Origin: Azonexus sp.
Lineage (GTDB): Bacteria > Pseudomonadota > Gammaproteobacteria > Burkholderiales > Rhodocyclaceae
Reading direction: 5' to 3'
NCBI GenBank assembly: GCA_031285115.1
Contig: JAITWU010000142.1
Span: 1-7,750 of the forward strand
Length of the DNA stretch: 7,750 bases
The notes beneath the pieces are model-generated. The model saw only the letters and a program-made list of their open reading frames with translations, made no database searches and was not told the origin of the DNA. The translations under genes were made by a program, and so were the position numbers. Below, one piece after another: positions 6,501 to 7,750 of this stretch. Position 1 is the stretch's first letter; the number at the start of each line of letters is the position of its first letter.

Positions 6501-6529
6501 TTCGGAAATAGCGTGTTCTGCGGTAAAAT
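6501..6529 (+). promoter_or_regulatory. Possible promoter for lysC
   Basis: TAAAAT at 6524-6529 (5 of 6 to TATAAT) is preceded at exactly 17 bases by TTCGGA at 6501-6506, a poor -35 (3 of 6). Transcription would start near 6536, about 50 bases before the lysC ATG. It sits just after the deacetylase-gene stop (TGA 6482-6484), in the only non-coding stretch upstream of lysC. I see no leader peptide or lysine-riboswitch-like structure in the roughly 50-base leader, and only a weak CCGGA-type ribosome binding site. Confidence 0.35.
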
Positions 6530-6587
6530 CCGCCGCGCTTTTTCCCTTGTCATTTTCCTGATTCTCAATGTTTAACCGGATAAATCA

Positions 6588-7750
6588 ATGGCCTTGATTG
6601 TTCAAAAATACGGCGGCACCTCGGTCGCCAATACCGAGCGCATCAAAAATGTCGCCCGGCGCGTCGCCCGCTTCCGCGCCGAGGGCCATCAACTGGTGGT
6701 GGTGCTCTCGGCGATGAGCGGTGAAACCAACAAACTGATTGCTCTCGCCAAGGAAATTTCGGCCAGCCCCGATCCGCGCGAACTCGATCAGGTCTGTTCG
6801 ACCGGCGAGCAGGTCACCATCGGCCTCCTGTCGATGGCCCTGAAAGACATCGGCATCCCCGCCCGCAGCTACACCGGCGGCCAGGTGAAGGTGCTGACCG
6901 ACAACACCTTCACCAAGGCCCGCATTCTGTCGATCGACGAAGCCAATATGCGCCGTGATCTCGACGCCGGGACGGTCGTCGTCGTCGCCGGTTTTCAGGG
7001 CGTTGATGCCGAAGGCAACGTCACCACGCTTGGCCGGGGCGGCTCCGACACCTCCGCCGTGGCCCTGGCGGCGGCCTTGAAGGCCGACGAATGCCAGATC
7101 TACACCGATGTCGACGGCGTCTACACCACCGACCCGCGCATCGTGCCGCAGGCGCGCAAGCTCGACCGCGTGACGTTCGAGGAAATGCTCGAAATGGCGA
7201 GCCTCGGGTCAAAAGTGCTACAAATCCGCTCGGTCGAATTTGCCGGCAAATACAAAGTGCCGCTGCGCGTGCTGTCGAGTTTTACGCCGTGGGACATCGA
7301 TATCCATGAAGAAGCCAATTCGGGCACGCTGATCACTTTCGAGGAAGACGAAAAAATGGAACAAGCTGTCGTATCCGGCATCGCATTCAGTCGCGATGAA
7401 GCCAAGATTTCGGTACTGAGCGTGCCCGACAAGCCAGGCATCGCGTATCACATCCTTGGCGCCATCGCCGATGTGAACATCGAAGTCGACATGATCATCC
7501 AGAACCTGAGCAAGGACGGGCGCACTGACTTCAGCTTCACGGTCAACCGCAACGACTACGCGCGCGCGGTCGAACTGCTCAAGACCCAGGTGCTGCCGAA
7601 CCTGGGCGGGGCCGACATCGTGGCCCTTGCCCGCCCGGTCGCCGCCCAGGTCGTTCACCACCACCTTGGCGCCATGCTCCGCCAGCATCAGGCAGTGCTC
7701 CCGGCCAACGCCGCGCGCGCCGCCGGTCACGATCACCACCCGGCCTTCGC
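6588..7750 (+). CDS. lysC: Aspartokinase, C-terminus replaced at a chimeric junction; runs off window
   Basis: Aspartate kinase phosphorylates aspartate in the first step of lysine, threonine, methionine and diaminopimelate synthesis. From ATG 6588 the protein starts [13 protein letters not shown]. Motifs: KYGGTS at 7-12 (catalytic Lys7), STGE at 71-74, GRGGSDTSA at 149-157, [12 protein letters not shown] at 173-184; the kinase domain ends near residue 245 and the first ACT domain covers about 260-335 ([17 protein letters not shown]). Family identity holds to VLPNLG (residue 340, base 7607). A normal enzyme has about 405-410 residues and continues with a second ACT domain; here the frame stays open to 7750 but the residues after 340 ([19 protein letters not shown]...) are the antisense of a short-chain dehydrogenase gene, so they are not real lysC. 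No stop codon is reached in the window. If the junction is real, lysine/threonine feedback control would be damaged. Confidence 0.93.
   Translation, partial: MALIVQKYGGTSVANTERIKNVARRVARFRAEGHQLVVVLSAMSGETNKLIALAKEISASPDPRELDQVCSTGEQVTIGLLSMALKDIGIPARSYTGGQVKVLTDNTFTKARILSIDEANMRRDLDAGTVVVVAGFQGVDAEGNVTTLGRGGSDTSAVALAAALKADECQIYTDVDGVYTTDPRIVPQARKLDRVTFEEMLEMASLGSKVLQIRSVEFAGKYKVPLRVLSSFTPWDIDIHEEANSGTLITFEEDEKMEQAVVSGIAFSRDEAKISVLSVPDKPGIAYHILGAIADVNIEVDMIIQNLSKDGRTDFSFTVNRNDYARAVELLKTQVLPNLGGADIVALARPVAAQVVHHHLGAMLRQHQAVLPANAARAAGHDHHPAF
7341..7358 (+). promoter_or_regulatory. Internal ribosome binding site and start for lysC beta subunit
   Basis: Inside lysC, GAGGAA at 7341-7346 lies 9 bases before an in-frame ATG at 7356-7358 (Met257, [11 protein letters not shown]). 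This is stronger than the signal before the main start. It falls at the border of the kinase and regulatory domains, where the separately translated beta subunit of alpha2beta2 aspartokinases (Bacillus subtilis aspartokinase II, Corynebacterium LysC) begins. A product of about 150 residues containing both ACT domains would be expected from an intact gene. GAGGAAGACGAA also encodes the acidic Glu-Glu-Asp-Glu, so coding constraint could explain part of the match. Confidence 0.5.
7602..7750 (-). CDS. Short-chain dehydrogenase/reductase, N-terminal fragment (both ends cut)
   Basis: Read leftwards from the window edge, the sequence gives [21 protein letters not shown], then [19 protein letters not shown] and KGHDVGPAQ. 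This is the first beta-alpha-beta unit of a classical [11 protein letters not shown] is the TGxxxGxG dinucleotide-binding motif, and VVVNDLGG is the second strand and acidic turn typical of the hydroxyacyl-CoA-dehydrogenase-like SDRs of fatty-acid and CoA-ester metabolism. Homology stops after PAQ (about base 7602), beyond which the strand is antisense to lysC. The start codon lies off the window. About 50 residues of a normal protein of some 250-310 are visible, so substrate and role cannot be assigned. Its head-to-head collision with lysC inside both reading frames marks a breakpoint. Confidence 0.75.

Noticed and set aside
5612..6568. 318-codon open frame on the minus strand opposite the deacetylase gene
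   Set aside because: Antisense shadow of a gene with complete catalytic motifs; its translation is rich in Arg, Ala and Gly with no family features.
7218..7739. Full 173-codon minus-strand frame beginning with the SDR motif
   Set aside because: Only the first ~46 codons (down to about 7602) resemble a dehydrogenase; the rest is the antisense of lysC, so the frame is not one real protein.

Overview
The window is a GC-rich chromosomal segment from a Gram-negative bacterium, most likely a betaproteobacterium. Rhodocyclales-type is my best guess, from the protein sequences, the MoxR-DUF58 pair and the GGGAGAGGGG-type hairpin repeats; the taxonomy is inference and I could not run a search. Genes in order: DUF58 protein (partial, minus), MoxR-type AAA+ ATPase (minus), exported Sel1-repeat protein (plus), ogt-type O6-alkylguanine methyltransferase (minus), Ada/AraC/AlkA fusion (minus), class II-like histone deacetylase family hydrolase (plus), aspartokinase lysC (plus, C-terminus lost), and an antisense fragment of a short-chain dehydrogenase at the right edge.

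Left part (1-1442): moxR and the DUF58 gene are read leftwards and form the usual MoxR/DUF58 pair, thought to act as chaperone and von Willebrand-type partner. Here they are separated by 318 bases that hold a pair of inverted 44-base hairpin repeats and a third small hairpin. Middle (1476-3143): a divergently transcribed secreted protein built of Sel1 repeats, visibly less GC-rich than its neighbours and with internal duplications.

DNA-repair pair (3261-5260, minus): an Ada-type sensor (Cys4 zinc domain plus AraC helix-turn-helix) fused to an AlkA glycosylase is followed, with a 4-base ATGA overlap, by a separate O6-methylguanine methyltransferase. Together they hold the activities of E. coli Ada plus AlkA, partitioned differently. 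A 297-base spacer separates this operon from the divergent deacetylase-family gene and carries a good sigma70-like promoter for the latter.

Right part (6588-7750): lysC is normal through its kinase domain and first ACT domain and then, near 7601-7608, turns abruptly into the reverse complement of the start of a short-chain dehydrogenase gene. The second ACT domain is missing. This looks like a chimeric junction (assembly or amplification artefact, or a real inversion) and is the most notable thing in the window. lysC also has a strong internal ribosome binding site and ATG where the separate beta subunit of alpha2beta2 aspartokinases begins. I did not find a convincing undescribed multi-gene system.
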